From Polycladomyces abyssicola (lineage in GTDB: Bacteria; Bacillota; Bacilli; Thermoactinomycetales; JIR-001), in the NCBI RefSeq assembly GCF_018326425.1, contig NZ_AP024601.1:1662001-1726000 (forward strand): a stretch of 64,000 nucleotides of DNA, read 5' to 3'. Below the pieces are notes generated by a model. The model ran no database searches. It was not told the DNA's origin and worked only from the letters and a program-made list of their open reading frames with translations. This document shows, in pieces, positions 35,826 to 43,794 of the stretch (the stretch's first letter is position 1; every line of letters starts with the position of its first letter). A program made the translations under genes and the position numbers.

Positions 35826-35854
35826 ATTATAACACTTATTTTAATATTAAACAA
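35826..35854 (-). promoter_or_regulatory. Sigma-A promoter of the glucan operon
   Basis: On the minus strand TTGTTT (35849-35854) and TATAAT (35826-35831) are 17 bp apart, within a strongly AT-rich stretch (35810-35890) 45 bp upstream of the DUF4912 gene. Confidence 0.65.
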
Positions 35855-35944
35855 TGATACTAATTTAAATACTATTTAAATGGTTTGTTAATTATCATCA
35901 CCAAGATCATCGTACAATACAATCGGTTTTTCCGCCCATTTCCA

Positions 35945-36130
35945 CTCAAGCCGTGGGGTCGAAAGCCGGATTGGATCGGACGGCAGTAGTATGTGTGGCG
36001 GCGGAACTGGCCGATTCGCTTTGACTTCCATCAAGTATCGCTGGAAGCTCTGGCTGTGCGCTTGGGTGTGCGTACCCCCTCGCTTTACAATCATGTCGAG
36101 GGTCCGGGCGGCCTTCGGCGCGAACTGGGC
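35945..36130 (+). pseudogene. TetR regulator, N-terminal fragment
   Basis: Rightward fragments GLDRTAVVCVAAELADS and, one frame over, HQVSLEALAVRLGVRTPSLY, NHVEGPGGLRRELGLYGI together give the HTH of a TetR/AcrR regulator (the LGVRTPSLYNHVEG recognition helix is diagnostic). A frameshift splits the HTH near 36020, and everything after about residue 60 is missing. No start codon remains. Confidence 0.65.
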
Positions 36131-36169
36131 CTCTACGGGATCTGGCGATGGGTGACCGTTTTCCGATTG

Positions 36170-36212
36170 CAGGATCGGGGGCGGAAATGGTCCCCCGCCC
36201 CCGATTATCATT
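36170..36212. terminator. Strong GC-rich hairpin
   Basis: GATCGGGGGCGG pairs with CCGCCCCCGATT around a 9-10 base loop, followed by ATCATTTTC rightward. It could terminate transcripts from either side. Confidence 0.5.
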
Positions 36213-36238
36213 TTCTATTTGAATTTGACGGTGATCGG

Positions 36239-36721
36239 TTACGCTTTTGTTCGCTGTTTCCTTGGTCCCCATGGTTTAAATATGGAGATGACAAGCATCG
36301 CCGCCAAGGAAATGATTTGCAGGATGATCCCAATCCAAAGCTGAAAATTATTCACGGTAAAGGTCGGATTTTGCAGTGCATTCAAGCCTTCAGTCGATGT
36401 TAAAGAGGCGGCTTTTAAAGTCCAGAAATACATGCCCACTACGCCCAGTCCGATCGACAGAATGGTTAATAACTCTTTGACAATAATCCATCGGAAACGA
36501 AATAATCCCCAATTTGTCAATACAGAAAGAAGAATACCCGTTACCACTGTGCCGATGGTAGAAGCTCTGACACTCGTTTTAGCCAGCATGTGCATACTCG
36601 TATAACAAGCTTTTAACACATTTCCATCACCCGTTGTTGCCGCAATGATGCTGAGAACCAGAAATCCCACCGTCACACCTAAAGACCGTTTCCAGTTGTT
36701 GGCGGTATCGTTCCGCACCAA
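36239..36721 (-). pseudogene. Second copy of the small membrane protein family, 5'-truncated
   Basis: The frame (160 codons) has three hydrophobic helices: VGFLVLSIIAATTGDGNVLK, VVTGILLSVLTNWGLFRFRW, ELLTILSIGLGVVGMYFW, plus QLWIGIILQIISLAAMLVIS and a PWGPRKQ basic end. It parallels 24883-25370 (TGIxLSxxTxWG, GLNALQNPTF vs GIVALQNDAF). The first helix of that relative (LLVSIHVFSVVAWFGG) is absent and the 5' end overlaps the glycosyltransferase remnant, so a deletion has fused them. Expression is unlikely. Confidence 0.55.
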
Positions 36722-37076
36722 AAAAGCGTTCGATCTTCTTGCGATTTTGTTTGCCTACGTTATCGCACCAAGCGGGGTGGTCTAGCAATCGGATCACCTT
36801 TTGCGTCAGCCCGGCCACATCCTCCTTGGGAACAAGAAGGACTCATTGTGTGTTTGGACCATCATTTCCCGTAATCCGCCGGAATCAAATGCAACAACCG
36901 GTTTTCCGAAAACCATCCCCTCCTTGCCGAAAAGGCCGCAGTGCCGTTTGCGATAAACCGAGGATCCAGTCGGCATAGGTGTTGACGATGTTGATGCTGG
37001 ACCTCGTCGAGTTGCTTTGCGGAATCACTTCCTGGATGTTCCATACCACTGGAATTCCCCATTCTTTCCCTGCCAT
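36640..37076 (-). pseudogene. GT4 glycosyltransferase remnants
   Basis: Pieces of one GT-B glycosyltransferase are spread over different frames: WGIPVVWNIQEVIPQSNSTR and NIVNTYADWILGLSQTALRP (N-domain), then GKPVVAFDSGGLREMMVQTH and, after a shift, VAGLTQKVIRLLDHPAWCDN, KIERFFGAERYRQQLETVF (C-domain end). About 150 residues between the pieces are missing. It reads in the direction of the rml operon and was probably its last gene. Confidence 0.7.
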
Positions 37077-37082
37077 CCGTAT

Positions 37083-37325
37083 ATGCGGCTGCAGCGGCTA
37101 CGGGGCATCCGGGACTACCTGCTGATCAACGATGCGTACAATGCCAATTCGAACGCCATGATCGCGGTATTGCGCGTACTGAAGGAGATCGGTGGGAGTC
37201 GACCCACCGTGGCCGTATTGGGGAACATGTCTGAGCTGGGCATATTGAGTGTATCCCAGAGAGTGAGCCAAGCCGTCGCTGCCCTGAAGCCCAACCGCCT
37301 GATCACCATCGGACGTATCTCCCGC
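37083..37325 (+). pseudogene. Inverted fragment of a MurF-like ligase
   Basis: This is an 80-codon rightward piece: MRLQRLRGIRDYLLINDAYN, ANSNAMIAVLRVLKEIGGSR, PTVAVLGNMSELGILSVSQR, LKPNRLITIGRIS. It parallels the C-terminal domain of the MurF-like gene at 42307 (LINDAWNANPSAM, VAVLGNMLELG, QLITVGNYGRI) but is clearly diverged, so it derives from another copy. It lies inverted between the GT2 and GT4 remnants. Confidence 0.7.
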
Positions 37326-37948
37326 GATGACGCATCGATAACCGGCCAGTCGCGCTCGATAGCAATAATCGTCATCTTCATATGTGCCCACACCGAACCG
37401 TTCATCCAACAACCCGATTCGCTCTGTCAACCTGGTAAGAAACGCCAAGCAAAAACCGGACAATCGCAGGGAGGTTCGCCATTTGGCCGGATTGCTTCTG
37501 TGATGAAATTTCCGGAAAACGCATGCATCGCTTTGGCTGTGGGAAACCGGATGCGTACCTTTTGTTCCGGGATGACCCGGTTGGACAACGGACCAACCAA
37601 ACCGATTCGCGCATCGGTCCGCAAAACGGTCAATAGGTTTGCCAACCATCGATGGGAAGGTAACGTATCATTGTTGAGCAATACAATATAGGTGCCATAG
37701 GTGCCGTTGGCGGATCGGATGCCTTGATTGGCCGCGGCCGCAAAACCGCAGTTGTGATCGTTGCGGATCAGTCGAACTCCCGGCATGCGGGCCAGTGCTT
37801 CCACCGGCCCGTCTGTCGAACCGTTGTCCACGACGATGATCTCCAATGGGGATGTGGTGTACCGCCGAATGCATTGCAAACATTGGAGCGTGGTATACCG
37901 CTGGTTGCGGGAAGGGATAATGATGGTGGCAGTCGGTGTTTGTTCCAC
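37320..37948 (-). pseudogene. GT2 glycosyltransferase, frameshifted and 3'-truncated
   Basis: The first frame (from ATG 37948) is a clean GT2 start: TATIIIPSRNQRYTTLQCLQ, LEIIVVDNGSTDGPVEALAR, IVLLNNDTLPSHRWLANLLT (the DxD-like NND metal site). Near 37430 the frame shifts to LTRLTERIGLLDERFGVGTY, EDDDYCYRARLAGYRCVIAG, the ED/Y region of GT2, then homology stops at the inverted Mur fragment. The start overlaps the stop of the preceding glycosyltransferase gene. Confidence 0.75.
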
Positions 37949-38866
37949 TTACGCCCCACCTTCCGTTTTCGGCATCAAATACCGCTCAGCGATCGCACGG
38001 GCATTTTTCCCGAGATCTCTGGACCATCCCGGATCCCTCAACAGTTCGGCAAGATACCGACGCCATTCGGTGCGCCAGTGTGCCAGATGCAGCACCAAGC
38101 CGTTGTGCGCATGACGGACCCATTCCCCGTGATCGCCCAGGTCAAATGTCACAACGGGCAGACCGGTTACCATCGCCTCGGCATGCATCGGGGACAGGGA
38201 CCGGGCGGATGAGGATACGGTCAATAACCAATCGGCGGCGAGATACAGCGGACATCGTTTTTCAAATGGCAGCGGGCGAAACCATGTAAGCACCACCAAC
38301 GATGGGTGCTGATTGCGGGAAACCGATAATTCCTTCTCCAGAAGCGAACGTTGCATTTTGGTGGCTTGGGAGACATCCACTAACAGTACGTTCCGCTTCT
38401 GCCATCTTCGCTCATGGCGCATAGCCGTCCTCACACCCCTGCCATCCTCACTCCAGCGGTGCGGAGTCTCCGCGGAGACGGCCGGATAACAAATCCGAAT
38501 CGCGTGATTGGAAAGTTCATGTCGTTTCCGGTATTGGTTGCGCAGATAAATAGACGGAACGCACAAGCAGTCGCCTATTTCCTGCAACGGCAAGTGCTTC
38601 GACAGTTCCGCCGTGTAAAACACGAAATCGGCCTGTGGTTGCCGCTTGCGCAAACGCCGGATCAACCGATGATCCCACAGACGGTAAGGGACATGGATGC
38701 GAACCGGCGCGGTGTTAACCGTGTCCGGCGGTTGATCCTTTTGCAACCAATCATCCAGCGCCTTCAGCGTCACGCGCACAGCGTCCCGATCTCGACCGAC
38801 GGGGGGAAATGCCGGGAGAGCATCCCGGTTCATCCACGATGCATCGGGGAGTATCCAAATCTCCAT
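37949..38866 (-). CDS. Glycosyltransferase (GT-B type)
   Basis: A 305-residue protein with a C-terminal half typical of GT4 donors: PLYLAADWLLTVSSSARSLS, PMHAEAMVTGLPVVTFDLGD, HGEWVRHAHNGLVLHLAH. The N-terminal half is short and unusual (DFVFYTAELSKHLPLQEIGD, CVPSIYLRNQYRKRHEL). The start is fixed by AAAGGAGG before ATG 38866. It is the last intact gene of the rml operon, 59 bp after rfbC, and may add rhamnose to a spore-surface glycan (inference). Confidence 0.75.
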   Translation of the reverse strand: MEIWILPDASWMNRDALPAFPPVGRDRDAVRVTLKALDDWLQKDQPPDTVNTAPVRIHVPYRLWDHRLIRRLRKRQPQADFVFYTAELSKHLPLQEIGDCLCVPSIYLRNQYRKRHELSNHAIRICYPAVSAETPHRWSEDGRGVRTAMRHERRWQKRNVLLVDVSQATKMQRSLLEKELSVSRNQHPSLVVLTWFRPLPFEKRCPLYLAADWLLTVSSSARSLSPMHAEAMVTGLPVVTFDLGDHGEWVRHAHNGLVLHLAHWRTEWRRYLAELLRDPGWSRDLGKNARAIAERYLMPKTEGGA

Positions 38867-38925
38867 TGCAACACCTCCTTTAGGCGTGTACGCTCTATCC
38901 ATCAAGCGGATACTTTGCCAACGCC

Positions 38926-39381
38926 CTACCGAAAACGGGTCGACCAATCAAATCCGATGTCAGGATCGTTCCAGGGTAAACGCTCCTCATCCGGTCGTTC
39001 CCGATTGTAAGTATGGGTCGTCAAATACACGATCACCGCCGGTCGGATTCCCAGCAAGCGGTAGCCGTGGGCCACGCCTTTGGGGATCAACAGGACGGAA
39101 GGATTCTCCTCTCCCATGTAATAGACATCCGTCTCCCGATAGGTAGAAGACGATTCTCGAAGATCATGCAGCACCACCTGGGCATTGCCTGAGACGAAAT
39201 ACCACAAGTCGTCCTGCTCTCGATGGTAGTGAAACGCCTTGATCACCCCCGGATAGGACATCGACACCGACATTTGCCCGAACCGGCGTAACAAATGCTG
39301 GTCTTCCCGCACGATCTCCATAAACGTGCCGCGGTCATCGCAATATTTTTCCAGCTTTTGAAAAACCACACCGTCGATCAT
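38926..39381 (-). CDS. rfbC: dTDP-4-dehydrorhamnose 3,5-epimerase-like protein
   Basis: A 151-residue cupin-fold protein with DDRGTFMEIVREDQHLLRRF, SYPGVIKAFHYHREQDDLWY, VVLHDLRESSSTYRE and IPKGVAHGYRLLG. The His in AFHYH and the RGTFMEI and PKGVAHGY segments are those of the RmlC family; SpsL of Bacillus is the same short type. The start at 39381 has an AAGGAGGGGG site and overlaps the rfbD stop. It catalyses epimerisation in dTDP-L-rhamnose synthesis. Confidence 0.88.
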   Translation of the reverse strand: MIDGVVFQKLEKYCDDRGTFMEIVREDQHLLRRFGQMSVSMSYPGVIKAFHYHREQDDLWYFVSGNAQVVLHDLRESSSTYRETDVYYMGEENPSVLLIPKGVAHGYRLLGIRPAVIVYLTTHTYNRERPDEERLPWNDPDIGFDWSTRFR

Positions 39382-40235
39382 GCCTCTTCCCCCTCCTTGC
39401 GATCCCGGAAATAAGCCGCCAATCCCTCTCGCCAATGTGGCATAAGCGGAAGCCCCAGTTTGAGAATGCGTTCGGAGTGCAAAACGGACACCGCGGGACG
39501 GGGAGCGGGACGACCCAATGATGCGGTTGAGATGGGATGCAGGTTAATGTCGGTATACCCGGCGTGTTGCAGGATCGCTGCAGCCAGCTGGTACCAGGTG
39601 CAGGAACCCGTATGAGCTGTGTGGAAGATCCCTTGCGCCTGTAAGCGGATCAGCCGCTCGATCATTTGGGCCAAATGTCTTGTGTAGGTCGGACAGCCCC
39701 GTTGGTCGTTCACCACATGAAGCGGTCCACCCTCCTTTGCTTTGGAGAGAATGGCGGACACGAAGTTGCGCCCATGCATTCCGTACAACCAGGAGGTGCG
39801 CAGGATCATGTGCCGGGGACAACATCTTTGCACCCACCGTTCACCCAACCGTTTGGTGCGACCATATACATTGATGGGACGGGGACGATCCATTTCCGTG
39901 TATCCGTCCTTTTTCGTGCCGTCAAACACATAATCCGTACTGATATACACCAGACGAGCTCCCAGGATGCCGCAAGCGGATGCCAGCTGCCTCGTGGCTC
40001 GTCCGTTGACCCGATGCGCCTCCACCGTATCAGTCTGACTGCGGTCCACATCGGTATAGGCCGCACAATGAACCACGATATCCGGCCGGGTACTCGTGAG
40101 GATTTTCCAGGTAACGGCCTCATCGGTCACATCCCATTGTGCGCGGTTGTATCCCTTCACCTCATGCTGTGCTCTCAATACACGGACCACATCACGCCCC
40201 AATTGTCCGCCCGCACCCGTTACCAGGATGTTCAT
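39378..40235 (-). CDS. rfbD: dTDP-4-dehydrorhamnose reductase
   Basis: A 285-residue RmlD/SpsK-type SDR. The nucleotide-binding motif ILVTGAGGQLGRDVVRVL, STDYVFDGTKKDGYTEMDRP, the Tyr-Lys pair in NVYGRTKRLGE, and LRTSWLYGMHGRNFVSAIL are all present. The start is ATG 40235 after AAGGAGGGG. It overlaps the rfbB stop by 4 bases. It reduces dTDP-4-keto-L-rhamnose to dTDP-L-rhamnose. Confidence 0.92.
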   Translation of the reverse strand: MNILVTGAGGQLGRDVVRVLRAQHEVKGYNRAQWDVTDEAVTWKILTSTRPDIVVHCAAYTDVDRSQTDTVEAHRVNGRATRQLASACGILGARLVYISTDYVFDGTKKDGYTEMDRPRPINVYGRTKRLGERWVQRCCPRHMILRTSWLYGMHGRNFVSAILSKAKEGGPLHVVNDQRGCPTYTRHLAQMIERLIRLQAQGIFHTAHTGSCTWYQLAAAILQHAGYTDINLHPISTASLGRPAPRPAVSVLHSERILKLGLPLMPHWREGLAAYFRDRKEGEEA

Positions 40236-41239
40236 CGCCACTCCCCTCCTTCCATCGGACGGCGATATGCCTTGGAACGGACAGCTTCCCACCAATCCTG
40301 CCGTCTGCGGTACCAATCAACTGTCTCTTTGAGCCCCCGATCAAACGGGATCATCGGCTGCCATCCCAGCTCCTCACGGGTTTTTGACGTATCCAGCGAA
40401 TAGCGGGTATCGTGTCCGGGTCGGTCGTTCACATGTTGGATCAAGGAATAAGGTTTACGGAGCAGGGTACAGATCTGTCTGGCCACCTCCAGATTGGTGA
40501 TGGTGTGTTCGGCGCCAATGTGATACACCTTCCCTGCTTTTCCGTACCGCCTGACCCGATCGATGGCCACACAGTGATCCCACACATGAATCCAGTCGCG
40601 TTCTTGGGAACCGTCGCCGTAAATCGGGAGCGGTCGGTTCTCAAGGGCGTATAGGATCAAGCACGGGATCAGTTTCTCGGGATGCTGGTTGGGGCCGTAA
40701 TTGTTGGTGCAACGTGTGATGACCACCGGCAATCCATGAGTGTTCACATAAGACTGACACAGGAGATCGGATGAGGCCTTGGTGGCGGAATACGGGTTGC
40801 TGGGAACAAGCGGGGAATGTTCATGTGCCCGTCCTGTAGGGAAACTGCCATACACCTCGTCAGTGGAAATGTGCACCATTTTTTCAACCCCGGCCTTTCT
40901 GACCGCTTCCAACAGGTGGTACGTACCGATGATATTGGACCGGATAAACACCTCCGCTCCTTCGATGCTGCGATCAACATGCGATTCTGCAGCAAAATGA
41001 ATCACTTCGTCGATTTTGCGCTGAAACAGCCACTCCACCGCCGCTTGGTCTGCCAAATCCACATGAACGAACCGGTAACGGGGATGATTCGCAACCTCCG
41101 CCAAATTGAGCAAGTTGGCAGAGTAACGTAATGCATCGGCGTTGATCACTTCCACATCCGGGTGATACTGGATCAGATAACGGACATAATGACTCCCGAT
41201 AAACCCAGCTCCTCCAGTCACCAATATGGTTCGACTCAT
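40232..41239 (-). CDS. rfbB: dTDP-glucose 4,6-dehydratase
   Basis: A 335-residue RmlB/SpsJ extended SDR: ILVTGGAGFIGSHYVRYLIQ, VIHFAAESHVDRSIEGAEVF, MVHISTDEVYGSFPTGRAHE, YSATKASSDLLCQSY (catalytic YxxxK) and TRCTNNYGPNQHPEKLIP. The start is set at 41239 after a GGGGGA site; the frame is open upstream, inside rfbA. The stop of rfbA overlaps its start. It dehydrates dTDP-glucose to the 4-keto-6-deoxy sugar. Confidence 0.93.
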   Translation of the reverse strand: MSRTILVTGGAGFIGSHYVRYLIQYHPDVEVINADALRYSANLLNLAEVANHPRYRFVHVDLADQAAVEWLFQRKIDEVIHFAAESHVDRSIEGAEVFIRSNIIGTYHLLEAVRKAGVEKMVHISTDEVYGSFPTGRAHEHSPLVPSNPYSATKASSDLLCQSYVNTHGLPVVITRCTNNYGPNQHPEKLIPCLILYALENRPLPIYGDGSQERDWIHVWDHCVAIDRVRRYGKAGKVYHIGAEHTITNLEVARQICTLLRKPYSLIQHVNDRPGHDTRYSLDTSKTREELGWQPMIPFDRGLKETVDWYRRRQDWWEAVRSKAYRRPMEGGEWR

Positions 41240-41979
41240 GTTCCGTCCCCCTTGGACCAAGTATCCAACTGGATTGCTTGGGACAGTTGGTTGGCTCTCA
41301 AAAGTGATGCGGGCATACCAGCGTCGGTCCACCATCCGCACAGGATGTCGTACGTGAGGATACTGTGTTGGATGTAGAGGTTGTTCACATCCGTGATTTC
41401 CAATTCTCCTCGGGCGGAAGGGGACAAACCCCGGATGAAGTCGAATACCTGAGCATCATACAGGTAAATACCTGTCACACAATAAGGGCTTTTGGGAACA
41501 CGCGGCTTCTCCTCGATGGACATAATGCGCTCCCCGCTCAGCTCGGCCACACCAAACCTCTCCGGGTGGGCCAATTCTTTGAGCAGCAGTTTGGCTCCTG
41601 CTGGTTGGTGTTCGAAAGCGCGAACATAAGGGGACAAATCGTCTTCGAAAATGTTGTCCGCCAAAAGGACCAGCATCTGATCCCCATCGACGAATTCTTC
41701 GGCCATCCCCAGCGCTTGTGCGATTCCACCGGGTCGATCCTGCACCTTGTATATGAACTGTCCCCCCCATTCGGTACCGCTGCCCAACAGGCGCACCACA
41801 TCCCCCATGTGCTCAACAACCGTCACGATCAACAAATCACGGATGCCACACTGGACCATTTTGGAGATCGGATGATAGATCATCGGATATTGTCCGACCG
41901 GCAGCAGGTGCTTGTTTGTTACCTTGGTCAACGGAAACAAACAGGAACCCGTACCGCCTGCCAACACAATTCCTTTCAT
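41236..41979 (-). CDS. rfbA: Glucose-1-phosphate thymidylyltransferase with a signature Arg changed to Cys
   Basis: A 247-residue RmlA/SpsI-type nucleotidyltransferase, the first gene of the rml operon. Conserved parts are KVTNKHLLPVGQYPMIYHPI, QDRPGGIAQALGMAEEFV, LLADNIFEDDLSPYV, PERFGVAELSGERIMSIEEK, YCVTGIYLYDAQVFDFI and GWWTDAGMPASLL. The nucleotide-binding signature reads GGTGSCLFPLT. The usual GGTGSRL or GGSGTRL has Arg at the Cys position (residue 13), which contacts the triphosphate and is needed for catalysis in RmlA enzymes. The codon is TGT, one transition from CGT. The rest is intact, so the change may be recent and could lower or abolish activity. Confidence 0.9.
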   Translation of the reverse strand: MKGIVLAGGTGSCLFPLTKVTNKHLLPVGQYPMIYHPISKMVQCGIRDLLIVTVVEHMGDVVRLLGSGTEWGGQFIYKVQDRPGGIAQALGMAEEFVDGDQMLVLLADNIFEDDLSPYVRAFEHQPAGAKLLLKELAHPERFGVAELSGERIMSIEEKPRVPKSPYCVTGIYLYDAQVFDFIRGLSPSARGELEITDVNNLYIQHSILTYDILCGWWTDAGMPASLLRANQLSQAIQLDTWSKGDGT

Positions 41980-42306
41980 GCCATTCCATCCCTCCCCGGA
42001 TCGTGATCACCACGAACACCTGCTTTCTCTCTCCCATGGTATTCGCTCAAAAGGTGCCCGGTACAGGCAAAAGCCCAATTGTGTCCATCATTTCCGCCTG
42101 GTGTGAAAAATGGGTATCTGCTGTTCGCCAATCGTCCGGACGGGAATAAAATATAGAGCACTCAGTAGGGTGGAAACGATTCAGCCAGGGCGTGTCTGTT
42201 GAATCCTGGAGGCGAAGCGTACTTTGCCCGCGGCCAGCGCCCTCGGTTCGAAGCGGCCTTGGGTTGCTTCTTTTAAGGGACGCAGGTTGAGTGAGCCGGG
42301 AAGGCG
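41980..42306. other. Divergent intergenic region, 327 bp
   Basis: It holds the promoters for the leftward rml operon and the rightward ligase gene. An AT-rich TATATTTTATTC stretch (about 42148-42160, minus strand) could be the rml -10 region. The part near 42190-42300 is GC-rich with CGAAGCG-type repeats. No gene is seen. Confidence 0.4.
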
Positions 42307-43755
42307 GTGCGGTCGATTTGGAAAGACACGCGCCTATCCGTAGAACACCGTCCCCAAGGGGAGGGATTAACGACGAAATCGATTACGTTGGGTCAATTGC
42401 TGAACATCGTCGGCGGCACGCTGGTTCGCGGTAAGAAAACTCTGTTGTTGTCTTCGGCCAATTACGGTAAACACAAATATCTTCGTACCAAGCACCTGTA
42501 TTTCTTTTCAACCAAAAAATCGTGGACCGACCAATTGGACGCGATTCGCCGAGTCGGCCCCAGAGCTGTGGTCATTCCCTCATCGGTATCCGCAACTTCC
42601 ATTCCTCTGTCTTCCGCTGTTGTCAGGGTAAAAGACCCATATCTGGCCTTTTGGCGGTTGGCAATGTGGAACTGGAAGCAAGTAGCCGTCAAAGTGATCG
42701 GTATTACCGGAAGTGCGGGCAAATCCACCACCACGGAAATGGTGACTGCCATCTTGTCGCAGAAGAAATCACTCGTCAAAACGATGAACAATCTCAACAC
42801 TTTTACGTATCTCCCCTCCTATTTGACCCGCCTTTCCCCAAAAGATGAATACCTGGTACTGGAAATGGGCATGAAATCGCTCAACAACATCGCCCGGCAA
42901 TGCCGCATTGTTCGTCCCGATATCGGTGTCGTCACCAATGTGGGGGAAGCACACGTGGGCAGTTTGGGGAGTCTCGACACCATCGTTCGTGCCAAACAAG
43001 AACTGATCGACGGCATGAATTCCCAGGGAATCCTGTGGCTTAATGCCGATAACGAACGTTCACGCAAACTGAGCACACGAAACTATTCAGGAAAAGTGTA
43101 CATGTTCGGTATCAACAACCCCGCCCACATCCGGGCCAAAAACATCGAGCAACGCACCAACGGCATTGTCTTCACTGCTTGTTTCGGAGGGAGAAGCGTT
43201 CCTATCTTCATTCCGACGATCGGTAAACATAACGTATACAACGCACTGGCGGCGATCGGGATCGCCATATCTCTCGGCATTTCCATCGAGCAGATCCGCA
43301 AAGGACTGGCGCTGTTTAAACCACCCCGAATGCGCATGCAAATACTGAAGGGAGCGCGAGACCGATGGTTGATCAATGATGCTTGGAATGCCAATCCTTC
43401 GGCGATGGTATCCGGATTGAAATCGTTTTGTGAATGGGGAAAAAGCCGGCCGCATGTCGCGGTGCTGGGGAATATGTTGGAACTGGGGCATTTGACCCGA
43501 TCCGCCCATCAGCAAGTCGGACGGGTCGTGGCTCATCTTCCTTTGACTCAGCTGATCACAGTGGGGAATTACGGCAGGATCATCTCCCAATCCGCCATTG
43601 ATAAAGGGATGGACCCCAAACGAGTGTTCCATTATCACTCGACTGCTTCGCTGTTTCGCCATCTGAAACAATTGCCCGCCGGTGCCGTCGTCTACTTCAA
43701 AGCGTCCAGAAAGATGCACTTGGAAAAAGTCATTCGGAAGATGAAGTCTGGTTGA
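42307..43755 (+). CDS. MurF-like Mur ligase family protein
   Basis: A 482-residue three-domain Mur ligase. SITLGQLLNIVGGTLVRG is the MurF-type N-domain start, VIGITGSAGKSTTTEMVTAI the ATP loop, and EYLVLEMGMKSLNNIARQCR, IVRPDIGVVTNVGEAHVGSL the central domain. The C-domain has RWLINDAWNANPSAMVSGLK and VAVLGNMLELGHLTRSAHQQ. It resembles UDP-MurNAc-tripeptide:D-Ala-D-Ala ligase but lies outside any dcw cluster, between a spore-glycan and a germination operon, so a specialised or spore-related role is possible (inference). The start is uncertain: GTG 42307 has a weak site, and a GGGGAGGG sequence lies 50 bp downstream. Confidence 0.8.
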   Translation: MRSIWKDTRLSVEHRPQGEGLTTKSITLGQLLNIVGGTLVRGKKTLLLSSANYGKHKYLRTKHLYFFSTKKSWTDQLDAIRRVGPRAVVIPSSVSATSIPLSSAVVRVKDPYLAFWRLAMWNWKQVAVKVIGITGSAGKSTTTEMVTAILSQKKSLVKTMNNLNTFTYLPSYLTRLSPKDEYLVLEMGMKSLNNIARQCRIVRPDIGVVTNVGEAHVGSLGSLDTIVRAKQELIDGMNSQGILWLNADNERSRKLSTRNYSGKVYMFGINNPAHIRAKNIEQRTNGIVFTACFGGRSVPIFIPTIGKHNVYNALAAIGIAISLGISIEQIRKGLALFKPPRMRMQILKGARDRWLINDAWNANPSAMVSGLKSFCEWGKSRPHVAVLGNMLELGHLTRSAHQQVGRVVAHLPLTQLITVGNYGRIISQSAIDKGMDPKRVFHYHSTASLFRHLKQLPAGAVVYFKASRKMHLEKVIRKMKSG

Positions 43756-43757
43756 TA

Positions 43758-43794
43758 CAAAAAAGCACACCCGCCCAAACGGGTGTGCTTTTCA
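43758..43794. terminator. Bidirectional terminator
   Basis: AAAAGCACACCCG pairs perfectly with CGGGTGTGCTTTT around CCCAAA. It ends both the ligase gene and the convergent gerA operon. Confidence 0.9.
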
